DNA of 52,261 nt, from assembly GCA_945907245.1 (NCBI GenBank), contig CAMDTB010000017.1, forward strand, positions 1 to 52,261, given 5' to 3'. Source of the stretch: Rhizobium sp. Q54 (GTDB taxonomy: Bacteria > Pseudomonadota > Alphaproteobacteria > SMXS01). The notes below the pieces were generated by a model that was not told where the DNA came from, ran no database searches, and saw only the letters and a program-made list of their open reading frames with translations. Shown here in pieces: positions 10,026 through 18,630 of this stretch (the first letter of the stretch is position 1; the number at the start of each line of letters is the position of its first letter). The position numbers and the translations under genes are program-made.

Positions 10026-10811
10026 ATGGCCGGACCCAAGACTTCTCGATCGGCGAAAGACGCCGTTACGCCCCCGGCCAACTACGAGGAGCTGTTCCAG
10101 CTTCGCGGCGCTCCTTACGACGGCGCCATGACCCGCTTTCCCGAGGCGCGGGCCGAGGAATTCCTCAATACCATCGTCCGCGCCCGCCTTGTGCCGGGCG
10201 CGCATGTCGCCGACGTCCCCGCAGGCGGCGGATATCTGGCGAAATACCTGCCGGAAGACTGCATCTGGCTTGGACACGAGCCGTGTGCCTCGTTCGGTCA
10301 CGGCGCCACCGAACAGGACCGTGACCTGTTGCCGCTGCCCTGGGCTGACGCCAGCATCGATGCGGCGCTGTCCATCGCCGGCGTGCATCATCTCGACGAT
10401 AAGATACCACTGTTCACCGAACTGGCCCGGGTCGTCAGGCCGGGTGGCCGGCTGGTGCTGTCCGACGTCCACGAAGCGTCGGCGGTGTCACGTTTCCTCG
10501 ATGGCTGGGTCGATCGGCACAACAGCACCGGCCATGTCGGCAGCTATCTGGGCGACCACACGCTGGATGAGTTGCGGCGGGCGGGCTGGGACATCGTGTC
10601 GGCCGAGCGCGTGCCGTTTCACTGGCGCTTCGCGAACCTCAACGACATGGGAGAATTCGCCCACCGCCTGTTCGACCTGCGGACGTCCTCACCACACGAT
10701 ACCGCCCGCACCATCGCAGCCGAACTGGGCGTCGATGCCCTGCCCGGTGGTGTCGGCATGCGTTGGGAGCTGTTCATGGTGGAAGCGACGCCAACGGCGT
10801 CCCACCGCTAG
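10026..10811 (+). CDS. Class I SAM-dependent methyltransferase
   Basis: A 261-residue Methyltransf_11-type protein. The SAM loop is HVADVPAGGGYLAKYL (about residue 60), the acidic motif is WLGHEP, LPLPWADASIDAALS carries the D-A-S-x-D post-II signature, and ARVVRPGGRLVLSD is motif III. The substrate is unknown. It is followed 8 bp later by the ATP-grasp ligase gene, which suggests the methyl acceptor is a building block or product of that ligase. An alternative ATG at 10019 is out of frame. Confidence 0.85.
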   Translation: MAGPKTSRSAKDAVTPPANYEELFQLRGAPYDGAMTRFPEARAEEFLNTIVRARLVPGAHVADVPAGGGYLAKYLPEDCIWLGHEPCASFGHGATEQDRDLLPLPWADASIDAALSIAGVHHLDDKIPLFTELARVVRPGGRLVLSDVHEASAVSRFLDGWVDRHNSTGHVGSYLGDHTLDELRRAGWDIVSAERVPFHWRFANLNDMGEFAHRLFDLRTSSPHDTARTIAAELGVDALPGGVGMRWELFMVEATPTASHR

Positions 10812-10819
10812 CGCATCTG

Positions 10820-12967
10820 ATGACCGAGAAAAATACGGCAGTATTGTCTCGCCGCACGGTGGCCATCCTCAGGCGAGAGTTCGCTCCCGGTGGTCTAGGC
10901 TATGGCCTGAGGCAGCAATTCCTCAAGGCAACGGTGACGGCCAGGGCCCTACCCCAGACCGACTGTGCGCAGCTCCATGCCGCGATCGCGACGGCAATTC
11001 CGCGAGGCGCCGACGAGACCGACCCGCCGGTATCATCGATCGCCGATCTGATCATCTACTGGACCGCGGCACTGCAACGCGCCGGTGGCCAACCGGTCTT
11101 CGACCCGGGCCGGGTTCTGGGCGCAAGCAATGACGGCGAAGCGGTTATACTCGCCCTGCCCACCCACAACCTGGACGCCGTGGTCGCGGCGTTGTCCATC
11201 GTCGTCGATCTGCTCGAGGGCCTGCTGGACGGCGATGCACTGGCGTCCGATGTTCTGGACGGCGCAGAGCGTCGCATCGGCGCCTTCGTGGAACGATTTT
11301 CCGCCATTCGTTCCGGCGGGTCCAATACGCCCCATTTCCTCCGGGCAGCCTATGACAACAGGATGCCGTGGTTCCGGCTCGCGGCCGAAGTCTTCCAGAT
11401 CGGCATGGGCTCGAAGGGCCGCTGGCTCGAAAGCACCCTGACCGACATCACGCCGGCGATCTCCATGCGGCTTGCTCGGAGCAAGCTGGCAGCAGCCAGC
11501 ATGCTTCGTCAGGCGGGGCTGCCGGTACCAAGTCACCAGCTGGTGAAATCGGCCGACGAGGCGGTCGCCGTCGCGGGCCAGATCGGTTACCCGGTCGTCG
11601 TGAAACCGGCGGATCGGGACGGCGGCCTAGCGGTCGCTGCCGGGCTCACGGACGAGAATGGGGTGGTCCAGGCCTATGAGGCGGCAAGGGCGGCATCGCC
11701 CAATGTCATGGTCGAGAAGCATGTTGAGGGTCGCGACTTTCGCCTTGTGGTCCACAATGGCCGGATGATCTGGGCCCTCGAGCGTATCCCCGGCGGAGTC
11801 ACGGGAGACGGCGTCAGCACGGTGGCGCAACTGATCGAACGTCTCAACCGCGAGCCGGCCCGCGCCGTGCGCGCCGATGCGCCACTAAAGCCGCTGGTTT
11901 TCGACCGCGAAGCGGCCGAGTTGCTCGCCGAGCGCGGCATGACGCTGCAGACGGTGCCGGCCGCGGACGAGCGGATTCGCCTGCGCCGCGCCGCCAATGT
12001 CGCGTCAGGCGGCACGCCCGAGGGAGTCTTCGGGCAGGTGCACCCGGACAACGTTCTGCTCGCCGAACGGGCGGCCGCGGCGCTACGGCTCGACCTGGCC
12101 GGCATCGACCTTCTGATCCCGGATATTTCGCGGTCCTGGAAGGAGACGGGCGGGGCGATCTGCGAGGTGAATGCCCAGCCGACGATCGGCAACACCACCT
12201 CCAAGCACCTCTATGGCGAGATTCTCCGCACCCTATTGGACGGCGATGGCCGGATTCCTATCGCGATGGTCGTCGGCGCCGGGCCGGACTCGCCGGTCCC
12301 CGCGCTGCTGGCGCGGATACTGGGCGCCGCTGGTCTGCGCACGGCCGTCGCGTCGTCGCGACACGCCTGCGTCGGCAACAGGATACTTTACGATTTGCCG
12401 GGGAATCCTTACGCCGTCGCCCTCGCTCCGCTGATCGACAGCGAAACCGATGCGATGGTCGTCGCCGTGTCGGAGAGTTCGGTGCTGAAGACGTATCTGC
12501 CTTTCGATCGCTGCACGACCATCGTTCTGGCTGGGACCCGCTTCGACGGGGTGGACGTCGATGTGGCCGCCGTGAACGGTTTCGCGCGACTGTTGCTGCC
12601 GATCAGCCTCGGCGGCCTGGTCATCGACTCACGGGCAACAGCCTGGCGGCAGATGATCGGTTCGCTGCGGAGAGCGCGGATCGTGCTGGCGTCGGCGGGC
12701 GCCGAAATGGCGGAGGTCCGGGAACTCGTCAAGGCGGGGCACGAAGCCGTGCTCGTCGACCAGGGCGGTGGCTTGTGTCATCTGGCCGTTGGCGGCGAGG
12801 TGATCGATCTGGCGGACCTGCCCGACGGCGACGACACCGGGTTGTCCTGCACACCCGAAGACGTCGCCCTGGCGGCGGCGGCGGCGTGGAACATGGGGCA
12901 GGCTCCGGACATTATCCGTCGTGGCCTGGCGGGCATTCGCGTGGCAGCCGTGGGCGCAAATCCCTGA
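10820..12967 (+). CDS. Cyanophycin-synthetase-like ATP-grasp ligase with degenerate Mur-like domain
   Basis: A 715-residue protein laid out like cyanophycin synthetase CphA: an N-terminal domain (1-190), an ATP-grasp amide ligase (about 195-475) and a Mur-ligase-like domain (about 480-715). GMGSKGRWLESTLTDITPA matches the CphA linker, VVKP (K262) binds nucleotide, and D430 with ICEVNAQP (E449, N451) are the metal ligands. The Mur P-loop, GTNGKTTT in CphA, reads GAGPDSPV here, so the second ATP site is probably dead. It would then catalyse one amide ligation, not build cyanophycin. The ATG at 10820 is chosen; a TTG at 10763 is possible. It converges on chrA with a 3-bp gap. A broken paralogue lies at 35025-36828. 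Confidence 0.8.
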   Translation: MTEKNTAVLSRRTVAILRREFAPGGLGYGLRQQFLKATVTARALPQTDCAQLHAAIATAIPRGADETDPPVSSIADLIIYWTAALQRAGGQPVFDPGRVLGASNDGEAVILALPTHNLDAVVAALSIVVDLLEGLLDGDALASDVLDGAERRIGAFVERFSAIRSGGSNTPHFLRAAYDNRMPWFRLAAEVFQIGMGSKGRWLESTLTDITPAISMRLARSKLAAASMLRQAGLPVPSHQLVKSADEAVAVAGQIGYPVVVKPADRDGGLAVAAGLTDENGVVQAYEAARAASPNVMVEKHVEGRDFRLVVHNGRMIWALERIPGGVTGDGVSTVAQLIERLNREPARAVRADAPLKPLVFDREAAELLAERGMTLQTVPAADERIRLRRAANVASGGTPEGVFGQVHPDNVLLAERAAAALRLDLAGIDLLIPDISRSWKETGGAICEVNAQPTIGNTTSKHLYGEILRTLLDGDGRIPIAMVVGAGPDSPVPALLARILGAAGLRTAVASSRHACVGNRILYDLPGNPYAVALAPLIDSETDAMVVAVSESSVLKTYLPFDRCTTIVLAGTRFDGVDVDVAAVNGFARLLLPISLGGLVIDSRATAWRQMIGSLRRARIVLASAGAEMAEVRELVKAGHEAVLVDQGGGLCHLAVGGEVIDLADLPDGDDTGLSCTPEDVALAAAAAWNMGQAPDIIRRGLAGIRVAAVGANP

Positions 12968-12970
12968 TCC

Positions 12971-14335
12971 CTAGGCGAGGTGCCGCAGCGCCACGCCGGC
13001 CATGGCGCATCCAGCGAGCACCCGGAGCACACTCCACCTGAAGCGCAGCAACGCGATCGCGGCAACCCCGGCAAGCAGGAGCGCGGCTGGATCGAGCGAC
13101 GATGGAACAGGGAGTTCCAGCGACAGCGGCCCCAACGACACAAGCCGGTGCGATGTGAACACCACATGAAGGCCGAACCACAGCGCCAGGTTGAGGATCA
13201 CGCCGACCACGGCGGCGGTGACCGTTCCCAGCGCCAGCGCCAACGTCCTGTTACCCAGCAGCCGCTCCACATGGGGCGCGCCCAGCAGGATCCACAGGAA
13301 GCATGGCGCGAAGGTGACCCAGGTGGCCAGCAGCGCGCCGAGCAGGCCGCCAGTCAGCGGGTCGAGCCCGGCCGCGTCGCGAAAGCCGGCGATGAAGCCG
13401 ACGAAGGTCAGCACCAGGATCAGCGGCCCCGGCGTGGTTTCGGCCAGTGCCAGACCGTCCAGCATCTCGCCGGGCTTCAGCCAGCCATAGGCGCCGACGG
13501 CCTCTTGCGCCACGTAGCTCAGCACCGCGTAGGCGCCGCCGAAGGTCACCACCGCCATCTTGGAAAAGAACAGCGCGATGGGCGGATAGACGCTGTCCCA
13601 GCCGAACAGGGCGATCAGCAGCAGCGGCAGGCTGGCCCAGATGCCGCCCCACACCGTGATCATGCCAAGCGCCCGCCGCCAGGTCGGGTGCACCGGCGGG
13701 AGCGCGTCGATGGCGCGCGAACTTTCGGGGACGCCGTGGCCAGCGGGCGCGGCGAGCAGGTCGGGCCTGACCCGCGCGACCAGAAATCCGCCCAGGCCCG
13801 CCGCCGCGATCACCAGGGGGAAGGGCGCGCCGAACAGGAACAGCGCCAGGAACGCCATCGCCGCGACCGCGAGCATCAGCCGCGTTTTCAGGGCGCGCCG
13901 CGCCACGCGCAGCAAGGCCTCGATCACGATCGCGAGCACGGCGGCCTTGAGGCCGAAGAACACGGTGTCCAGCCACGCGCTTTGCTGGAACAGCATGTAG
14001 GCCGCGCTCAGGCCCACGATGACGCAGAAGCCGGGCAGGATGAACAACAGTCCGGCGGCGACGGCGCCTCGGGTCCGGTGCAGCATCCAGCCGATATAGG
14101 TCGCGAGCTGCTGCGCCTCGGGGCCGGGCAGCAGCATGCAGAAGTTGAGGGCGTGCAGGAACCGGCCTTCGCCGATCCACTTCTTCTCGTCGACCAGGAT
14201 GCGGTGCATCAGCGCGATCTGCCCGGCGGGGCCGCCGAACCCCAGCAGGCCGATCTTGCCGAAGGTGCGCAACAGCTCGGCGAAGGAAGCGCGGGGCGTC
14301 CCTGACGCGCTTCCCGCAGGTTTGTCGTGGTCCAT
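12971..14335 (-). CDS. chrA: Chromate efflux transporter ChrA
   Basis: A 454-residue membrane protein of the CHR family that exports chromate with proton exchange. It has two homologous halves, each starting with the family signature: FGKIGLLGFGGPAGQI in the N-half and KMAVVTFGGAYAVL in the C-half. The N-half also has LLPGPEAQQLATYIGW and the C-half ETTPGPLILVLTFVGF. About ten to twelve hydrophobic segments are visible. The ATG at 14335 is preferred over a TTG 9 bp upstream. It stands alone, converging on the ATP-grasp gene. Confidence 0.93.
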   Translation of the reverse strand: MDHDKPAGSASGTPRASFAELLRTFGKIGLLGFGGPAGQIALMHRILVDEKKWIGEGRFLHALNFCMLLPGPEAQQLATYIGWMLHRTRGAVAAGLLFILPGFCVIVGLSAAYMLFQQSAWLDTVFFGLKAAVLAIVIEALLRVARRALKTRLMLAVAAMAFLALFLFGAPFPLVIAAAGLGGFLVARVRPDLLAAPAGHGVPESSRAIDALPPVHPTWRRALGMITVWGGIWASLPLLLIALFGWDSVYPPIALFFSKMAVVTFGGAYAVLSYVAQEAVGAYGWLKPGEMLDGLALAETTPGPLILVLTFVGFIAGFRDAAGLDPLTGGLLGALLATWVTFAPCFLWILLGAPHVERLLGNRTLALALGTVTAAVVGVILNLALWFGLHVVFTSHRLVSLGPLSLELPVPSSLDPAALLLAGVAAIALLRFRWSVLRVLAGCAMAGVALRHLA

Positions 14336-14438
14336 AGCCTGCAAGATGGCGGCCTTTCATGACGGACGGGTGACGGTCTTCCCTCCAGACGGGAAGATTT
14401 CTATGCTGGCGCCGCGTTCGCTCTGAAGGGAAACGGCA

Positions 14439-15323
14439 ATGGCGGAGAAGGTAGCATTTCTGGGCCTGGGCGTGATGGGCTATCCCATGGCCGGGCATCT
14501 CGGGACCGCGGGCTACGACGTCACGGTCTTCAACCGCACGAAAGCGCGCGCCGATGCGTGGGTGGCGCAGCATGGTGGCTGCGCCGCGCCGACGCCCGCC
14601 GAGGCGGCCGAGGGCTGCGACATGGTGTTCTCCTGCGTCGGCAACGACGATGACGTGCGCCAGGTGATCCTCGGCAGCGACGGCGCGTTCTCGGCCATGA
14701 AACCGGGCAGCATCCTGATCGACCACACCACGGCCTCGGCCGTGCTGGCGCGGGAGCTGGACGAGGCCGGCAAGGCGCGGGGCGTCGGCGTACTGGACGC
14801 GCCGGTCTCGGGCGGCCAGGCGGGCGCCGAGAACGGCAAGCTGACCGTAATGGTGGGCGGCGATCCGGCGGTGTTCGCCAGGGCCGAGGCCGCCATGACC
14901 GTGTTCGCCAAGGCGGTGCGGCTGATGGGACCGGCGGGCCACGGCCAGCTTACCAAGATGGTCAACCAGATCTGCATCGCCGGCGTGGTGCAGGGCCTGT
15001 CCGAAGGCATCCACTTCGCCAGGCAGGCGGGCCTTGACCCGCGCGCGGTCGTCGACGTCATCCGCCACGGCGCGGCGCAGAGCTGGCAGATGGAGAACCG
15101 CTACGAGACCATGACCGATGGCAAGTTCAATCACGGTTTCGCGGTCGACTGGATGCGCAAGGACCTGGGCATGACCCTCGACGAGGCGCGGCGCAATGGC
15201 GCCCACCTGCCGCTGACCGCGCTGGTCGACCAGTTCTATGGCGAGGTGCAGGGCCTGGGCGGCGGCCGTTGGGATACGTCCAGCCTGATCGCCCGGCTGG
15301 AGGCGATGACCCGGCGCGACTGA
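14439..15323 (+). CDS. 3-hydroxyisobutyrate/tartronate-semialdehyde reductase family dehydrogenase
   Basis: A 294-residue beta-hydroxyacid dehydrogenase. The Rossmann loop is GLGVMGYPMAGHL near residue 9, DAPVSGGQAGAENG is the substrate-binding signature, and the catalytic Lys is in GQLTKMVNQ near residue 170. The stop overlaps the start of the glycerate kinase gene (TGATG). That partner points to tartronate semialdehyde reductase (GlxR/GarR type), giving D-glycerate, rather than 3-hydroxyisobutyrate dehydrogenase. The choice rests on context only. Confidence 0.88.
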   Translation: MAEKVAFLGLGVMGYPMAGHLGTAGYDVTVFNRTKARADAWVAQHGGCAAPTPAEAAEGCDMVFSCVGNDDDVRQVILGSDGAFSAMKPGSILIDHTTASAVLARELDEAGKARGVGVLDAPVSGGQAGAENGKLTVMVGGDPAVFARAEAAMTVFAKAVRLMGPAGHGQLTKMVNQICIAGVVQGLSEGIHFARQAGLDPRAVVDVIRHGAAQSWQMENRYETMTDGKFNHGFAVDWMRKDLGMTLDEARRNGAHLPLTALVDQFYGEVQGLGGGRWDTSSLIARLEAMTRRD

Positions 15324-16546
15324 TGGACCTGTTCCGGCGGATGTTCGATGCGGCGGTCGCCTCGGCGAAGCCCGCCAACTGCCTGCCGTCGCACCTGCCG
15401 GCTCCGCCGCGCGGCCGCACCATCGTCGTCGGTGCGGGCAAGGCGAGCGCCGAGATGGCGCGGGTGCTGGAGGTGCACTACCCCGTGCCGGTCGAGGGCC
15501 TGGTCGTCACCCGCTACGGCCACGGCGCGCCGACGACATCCATCGAGATCGTCGAGGCCGGCCATCCGGTGCCCGATGCCAATGGCGAGCGGGCCGCGCG
15601 GCGCATTCTCGACATGGTCGGCGGATTGACCGCCGATGATCTCGTCATCTGTCTGCTGTCCGGCGGCGGCTCGGCGCTGCTGCCGCTGCCCGCGCCCGGC
15701 CTGACCCTGGCCGACAAGCAGACCGTGACGGCGGCGCTGCTCAGGGCGGGCGCGACCATCGCCGAGATCAACGGCGTGCGCCGCCATCTCTCGGCGGTCA
15801 AGGGCGGCAGGCTTGCGCAGGCGGCCAGGCCCGCCCGGCTGCTGACGCTCGCCATCTCCGACGTGCCGGGCGACGATCCGCTGGTGATCGCGTCGGGGCC
15901 GACGGTTTCCGATCCCACCAGCTTCGCCGACGCCCGCGCGGTCGTCTCTCGCTACCTTGTCGATGTGCCCGCAGCCGTCCGGGACCATCTCGACGCGGGG
16001 AAGGATCTGTTCGCCGAACCGTGGGGCGACTATGTGCTGGTCGCCCGGCCCGCGGATGCGCTGGCCGCTGCCGCGGACGTCGCCGATCAGGCCGGCTACA
16101 ACGTGGTGTCGCTGGGCGACTCGGTAGAGGGTGAAGCGCGGGAGGTCGCCGTCCGCCATGCCACCTTGGCAAAGGGCTTCCTGGCGGGCGGTGAAAAGGT
16201 GGCGCTGGTCTCGGGTGGCGAACTCACCGTCACCATCACCGGCGACGGCATCGGCGGACCCAGTCACGAATACGTCCTGGCGCTGATGATCGCCTGCGGC
16301 GGCGATTCGCGTCTCTCGGGCATGGCGTGCGATACCGACGGGATTGATGGAGCGACCGACGCGGCAGGCGCGTGGTTCGACGCCGGAACGCTCGCGCTAG
16401 CGGCGGCGGCCGGCCTAGATCCGCTCGATGCACTAGGCCGCAATGATTCGGGCTCGTTCTTGGCTGCGCTGAACCGGCAGGTGGTCAGCGGACCGACGCG
16501 GACCAACGTGAACGACGTGCGGGTGACCCTGGTCGACCCGCGATAG
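15323..16546 (+). CDS. Glycerate 2-kinase (MOFRL family)
   Basis: A 407-residue protein of the DUF4147/MOFRL glycerate kinase family, which makes 2-phosphoglycerate from glycerate and ATP. Visible are VVGAGKAS near residue 36, LLSGGGSALLPLP, HLSAVKGG, SDVPGDDPLVIASGPT, LVSGGELTVTITG with GGPSHEYVLAL, and DTDGIDGATDAAG. The ATG at 15323 overlaps the previous stop and is preferred over an ATG at 15269 inside the reductase gene. With the reductase it forms a two-step route from tartronate semialdehyde (glyoxylate carboligase or tartrate pathways) into glycolysis. Confidence 0.92.
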   Translation: MDLFRRMFDAAVASAKPANCLPSHLPAPPRGRTIVVGAGKASAEMARVLEVHYPVPVEGLVVTRYGHGAPTTSIEIVEAGHPVPDANGERAARRILDMVGGLTADDLVICLLSGGGSALLPLPAPGLTLADKQTVTAALLRAGATIAEINGVRRHLSAVKGGRLAQAARPARLLTLAISDVPGDDPLVIASGPTVSDPTSFADARAVVSRYLVDVPAAVRDHLDAGKDLFAEPWGDYVLVARPADALAAAADVADQAGYNVVSLGDSVEGEAREVAVRHATLAKGFLAGGEKVALVSGGELTVTITGDGIGGPSHEYVLALMIACGGDSRLSGMACDTDGIDGATDAAGAWFDAGTLALAAAAGLDPLDALGRNDSGSFLAALNRQVVSGPTRTNVNDVRVTLVDPR

Positions 16547-16548
16547 GT

Positions 16549-17160
16549 TTATTCGGCGGCGCGGGTGGACACCACGGGGCGCAATTCGCGCAGCCGGGTT
16601 TCCAGATAGTCCAGCATCCGCTCGCTGTGCACGTTCGGGCGGCCGTCGCCCAGGTTGAGGGCCATGCCGTCCAGCACGTATTGCAGCAGGTCGAGCGCGG
16701 TCTCCAGGCCTTCCGGGTCGTCGCGCCACTCCGGGAACAGCTCGCGGGCCGTGTCGGCCCATTCCTCGTCGAACGCCGCCTGCGCCGGATCGAGGATTTC
16801 GGCCAGCTCCGGATCGGTACGGCCATTCACCTTCAGCTCGACGAAGGCGAAGAACAGCGGGTGGGTGACATGCGTCCAGTAGGCGCGCAACGCCGAACGC
16901 ACCTGGTCGTTCCCCGGCTGGATCGCCGCGATCGCCTTGCGGAACGCCCGCAGGCGCTTGGTGTGCAGATAGTCGATCGCCGCCTTGACGACTTCCGCCT
17001 TCGACGGGAAGTGATGCAGCATGGCGCCGCGCGACAGGCCGGCCCGGTCGGCGATCAGTGTGGTCGTCGTGCGGGCGTAACCTACCTCGACGAAACAGGC
17101 GATCGCGGCTTCAAGGACGCGGCGCTGGGTCGCGGCGCTCTTCTGGGCCTGCCAGCCCAT
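16549..17160 (-). CDS. TetR/AcrR family transcriptional regulator
   Basis: A repressor of about 203 residues. The N-terminal helix-turn-helix reads RRVLEAAIACFVEVGYARTT followed by TLIADRAGLSRGAMLHHFPSK, a clear TetR_N domain. The C-terminal ligand domain is unassigned. The start is uncertain: the ATG at 17160 is used, while in-frame TTG (17244) or GTG codons would add up to 28 residues. It converges with the glycerate kinase gene and is divergent from coxG. Palindromes in the 17245-17499 gap are candidate operators, so it may control the cox operon and itself. Confidence 0.88.
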   Translation of the reverse strand: MGWQAQKSAATQRRVLEAAIACFVEVGYARTTTTLIADRAGLSRGAMLHHFPSKAEVVKAAIDYLHTKRLRAFRKAIAAIQPGNDQVRSALRAYWTHVTHPLFFAFVELKVNGRTDPELAEILDPAQAAFDEEWADTARELFPEWRDDPEGLETALDLLQYVLDGMALNLGDGRPNVHSERMLDYLETRLRELRPVVSTRAAE

Positions 17161-17247
17161 GGCCGCCGTCTGGCCGTTGTCCAGGTTCAGGTCGCGCCGG
17201 CGGGCTCGTCTTATCACTGGCACTTTGATTCTCCATCCAAACAAATC

Positions 17248-17279
17248 CGTCAGGACTGTCTAAAAAAGACAATCTGACG
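17248..17279. promoter_or_regulatory. Inverted repeat upstream of the TetR gene (candidate operator)
   Basis: CGTCAG-gac-TGTCT-aaaaa-AGACA-at-CTGACG is an almost perfect dyad: both 6-bp outer and 5-bp inner arms match, with one extra base on the left side. It lies just upstream of the longest possible TetR reading frame. Autoregulation by the TetR protein is a reasonable guess. Confidence 0.5.
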
Positions 17280-17324
17280 ATAATCTAGCTTTTTCCACGC
17301 CACCGGACCAGCAAAAGTTGGAGG

Positions 17325-17338
17325 GTCATGCGCATGAC
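17325..17338. promoter_or_regulatory. Perfect 14-bp palindrome with a nearby half-related copy
   Basis: GTCATGCGCATGAC is a perfect palindrome. It is framed by CAAAAGTT (17312-17319) and AACTTTTG (17346-17353), forming a larger dyad. A related sequence, CATGCATGACTGC (17358-17370), repeats CATGCGCATGACTGC (17327-17341). Tandem sites of this kind suggest cooperative binding of a regulator between the TetR gene and coxG. Confidence 0.45.
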
Positions 17339-17415
17339 TGCGTTGAACTTTTGCCTTCATGCATGACTGCACAATGCGTGTGCGGGGAAGGCCGGTCAGG
17401 ACATAAAACAAAACT

Positions 17416-17435
17416 CTTGGACATCAATGTCCAAG
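17416..17435. promoter_or_regulatory. Perfect 20-bp palindrome 64 bp upstream of coxG
   Basis: CTTGGACAT-ca-ATGTCCAAG is a perfect 9-bp inverted repeat with a 2-bp spacer. It sits where a promoter or operator for the coxG-coxS-coxM-coxL operon would be expected. The sequence differs from the other dyads in this gap, so a second regulator may act here. Confidence 0.5.
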
Positions 17436-17499
17436 GCTCTAGTTTGCCATTGCGGCGACGCAAGGCGGCCCTGCGCGTGGCATTGGAGAGCATCCCGGC

Positions 17500-18120
17500 A
17501 TGGATATGAAAGGTGAATATCGCATTCCGGCCCCGCGCCAGCGTGTGTGGGAAGCGCTCAATGACACGGAGACGCTCGGCCGCTGCATCCCGGGGTGTGA
17601 ATCGATCCAGAAGACGTCGGATACCTCCATGTCGGCGGTGGTTCAGGCAAAGGTCGGTCCTGTCAGCGCCCGATTCACCGGCGACGTGACCCTCGAGGAT
17701 ATTGACCCGCCCAATGGCTACACCATCCGCGGCGAGGGCAAGGGCGGCGTCGCCGGTTTCGCCAGGGGAACCGCGAAGGTTGGCCTGGCGGACGACGGAG
17801 ACGGTACCCTGCTGACCTATGCGGTCGATGCGCAGGTCGGCGGCAAGCTGGCCCAGGTCGGCGCCCGGCTGGTCGCGGGGACAGTCAAGAAAATGGCGGA
17901 CGAGTTCTTCGGGACGTTCACGGAGATCGTCGGCGGCGCGCCACAGGTTCAGTCGCAGTCTCAATCGCAAGCGCAATCGCAATCGCAATCGGTACCCGCG
18001 GGCGATGCCGCTGCGCCCGTCGGGCTGCCCGCTGCTCCAAAGAAGAGCTGGGGCTCGCCGTTCACCATCGGCATGCTCGTGATTGCCGTGATTCTGGTGA
18101 TATACTTTCTGGTAACGTGA
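17500..18120 (+). CDS. coxG: CoxG-like SRPBCC membrane-anchored protein
   Basis: A 206-residue CO-dehydrogenase subunit G (CoxG) homologue. Residues 1-145 form the SRPBCC domain, with [18 protein letters not shown] at the N-terminus and the family's [17 protein letters not shown] segment. Residues 150-164 are an unusual Gln-Ser repeat encoded by cagtcg/caatcg-type codons (about 17950-17995). A Pro/Ala linker and one C-terminal transmembrane helix (about 188-205) follow. CoxG proteins recruit the Mo hydroxylase to the membrane and may bind a quinone. The downstream gene overlaps or follows within 40 bp. It is first in the cox operon. Confidence 0.88.
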   Translation: MDMKGEYRIPAPRQRVWEALNDTETLGRCIPGCESIQKTSDTSMSAVVQAKVGPVSARFTGDVTLEDIDPPNGYTIRGEGKGGVAGFARGTAKVGLADDGDGTLLTYAVDAQVGGKLAQVGARLVAGTVKKMADEFFGTFTEIVGGAPQVQSQSQSQAQSQSQSVPAGDAAAPVGLPAAPKKSWGSPFTIGMLVIAVILVIYFLVT

Positions 18121-18158
18121 CAGGATTCGCGGACTTTATCGGGGGATTCGGGGACATT

Positions 18159-18629
<471 letters not shown>

Positions 18630-18630
18630 G

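Noticed and set aside
10820-12967. Genuine cyanophycin synthetase
   Set aside because: The Mur-domain P-loop is missing and the protein is shorter than CphA.
13251-15206. 651-residue minus-strand frame across chrA and the reductase gene
   Set aside because: It shows only Arg/Ala/Pro-rich low-complexity sequence typical of shadow frames; both overlapping real genes have clear motifs.
17940-18000. CRISPR-like or tandem repeat array
   Set aside because: The repeat is a coding Gln-Ser linker without spacers.
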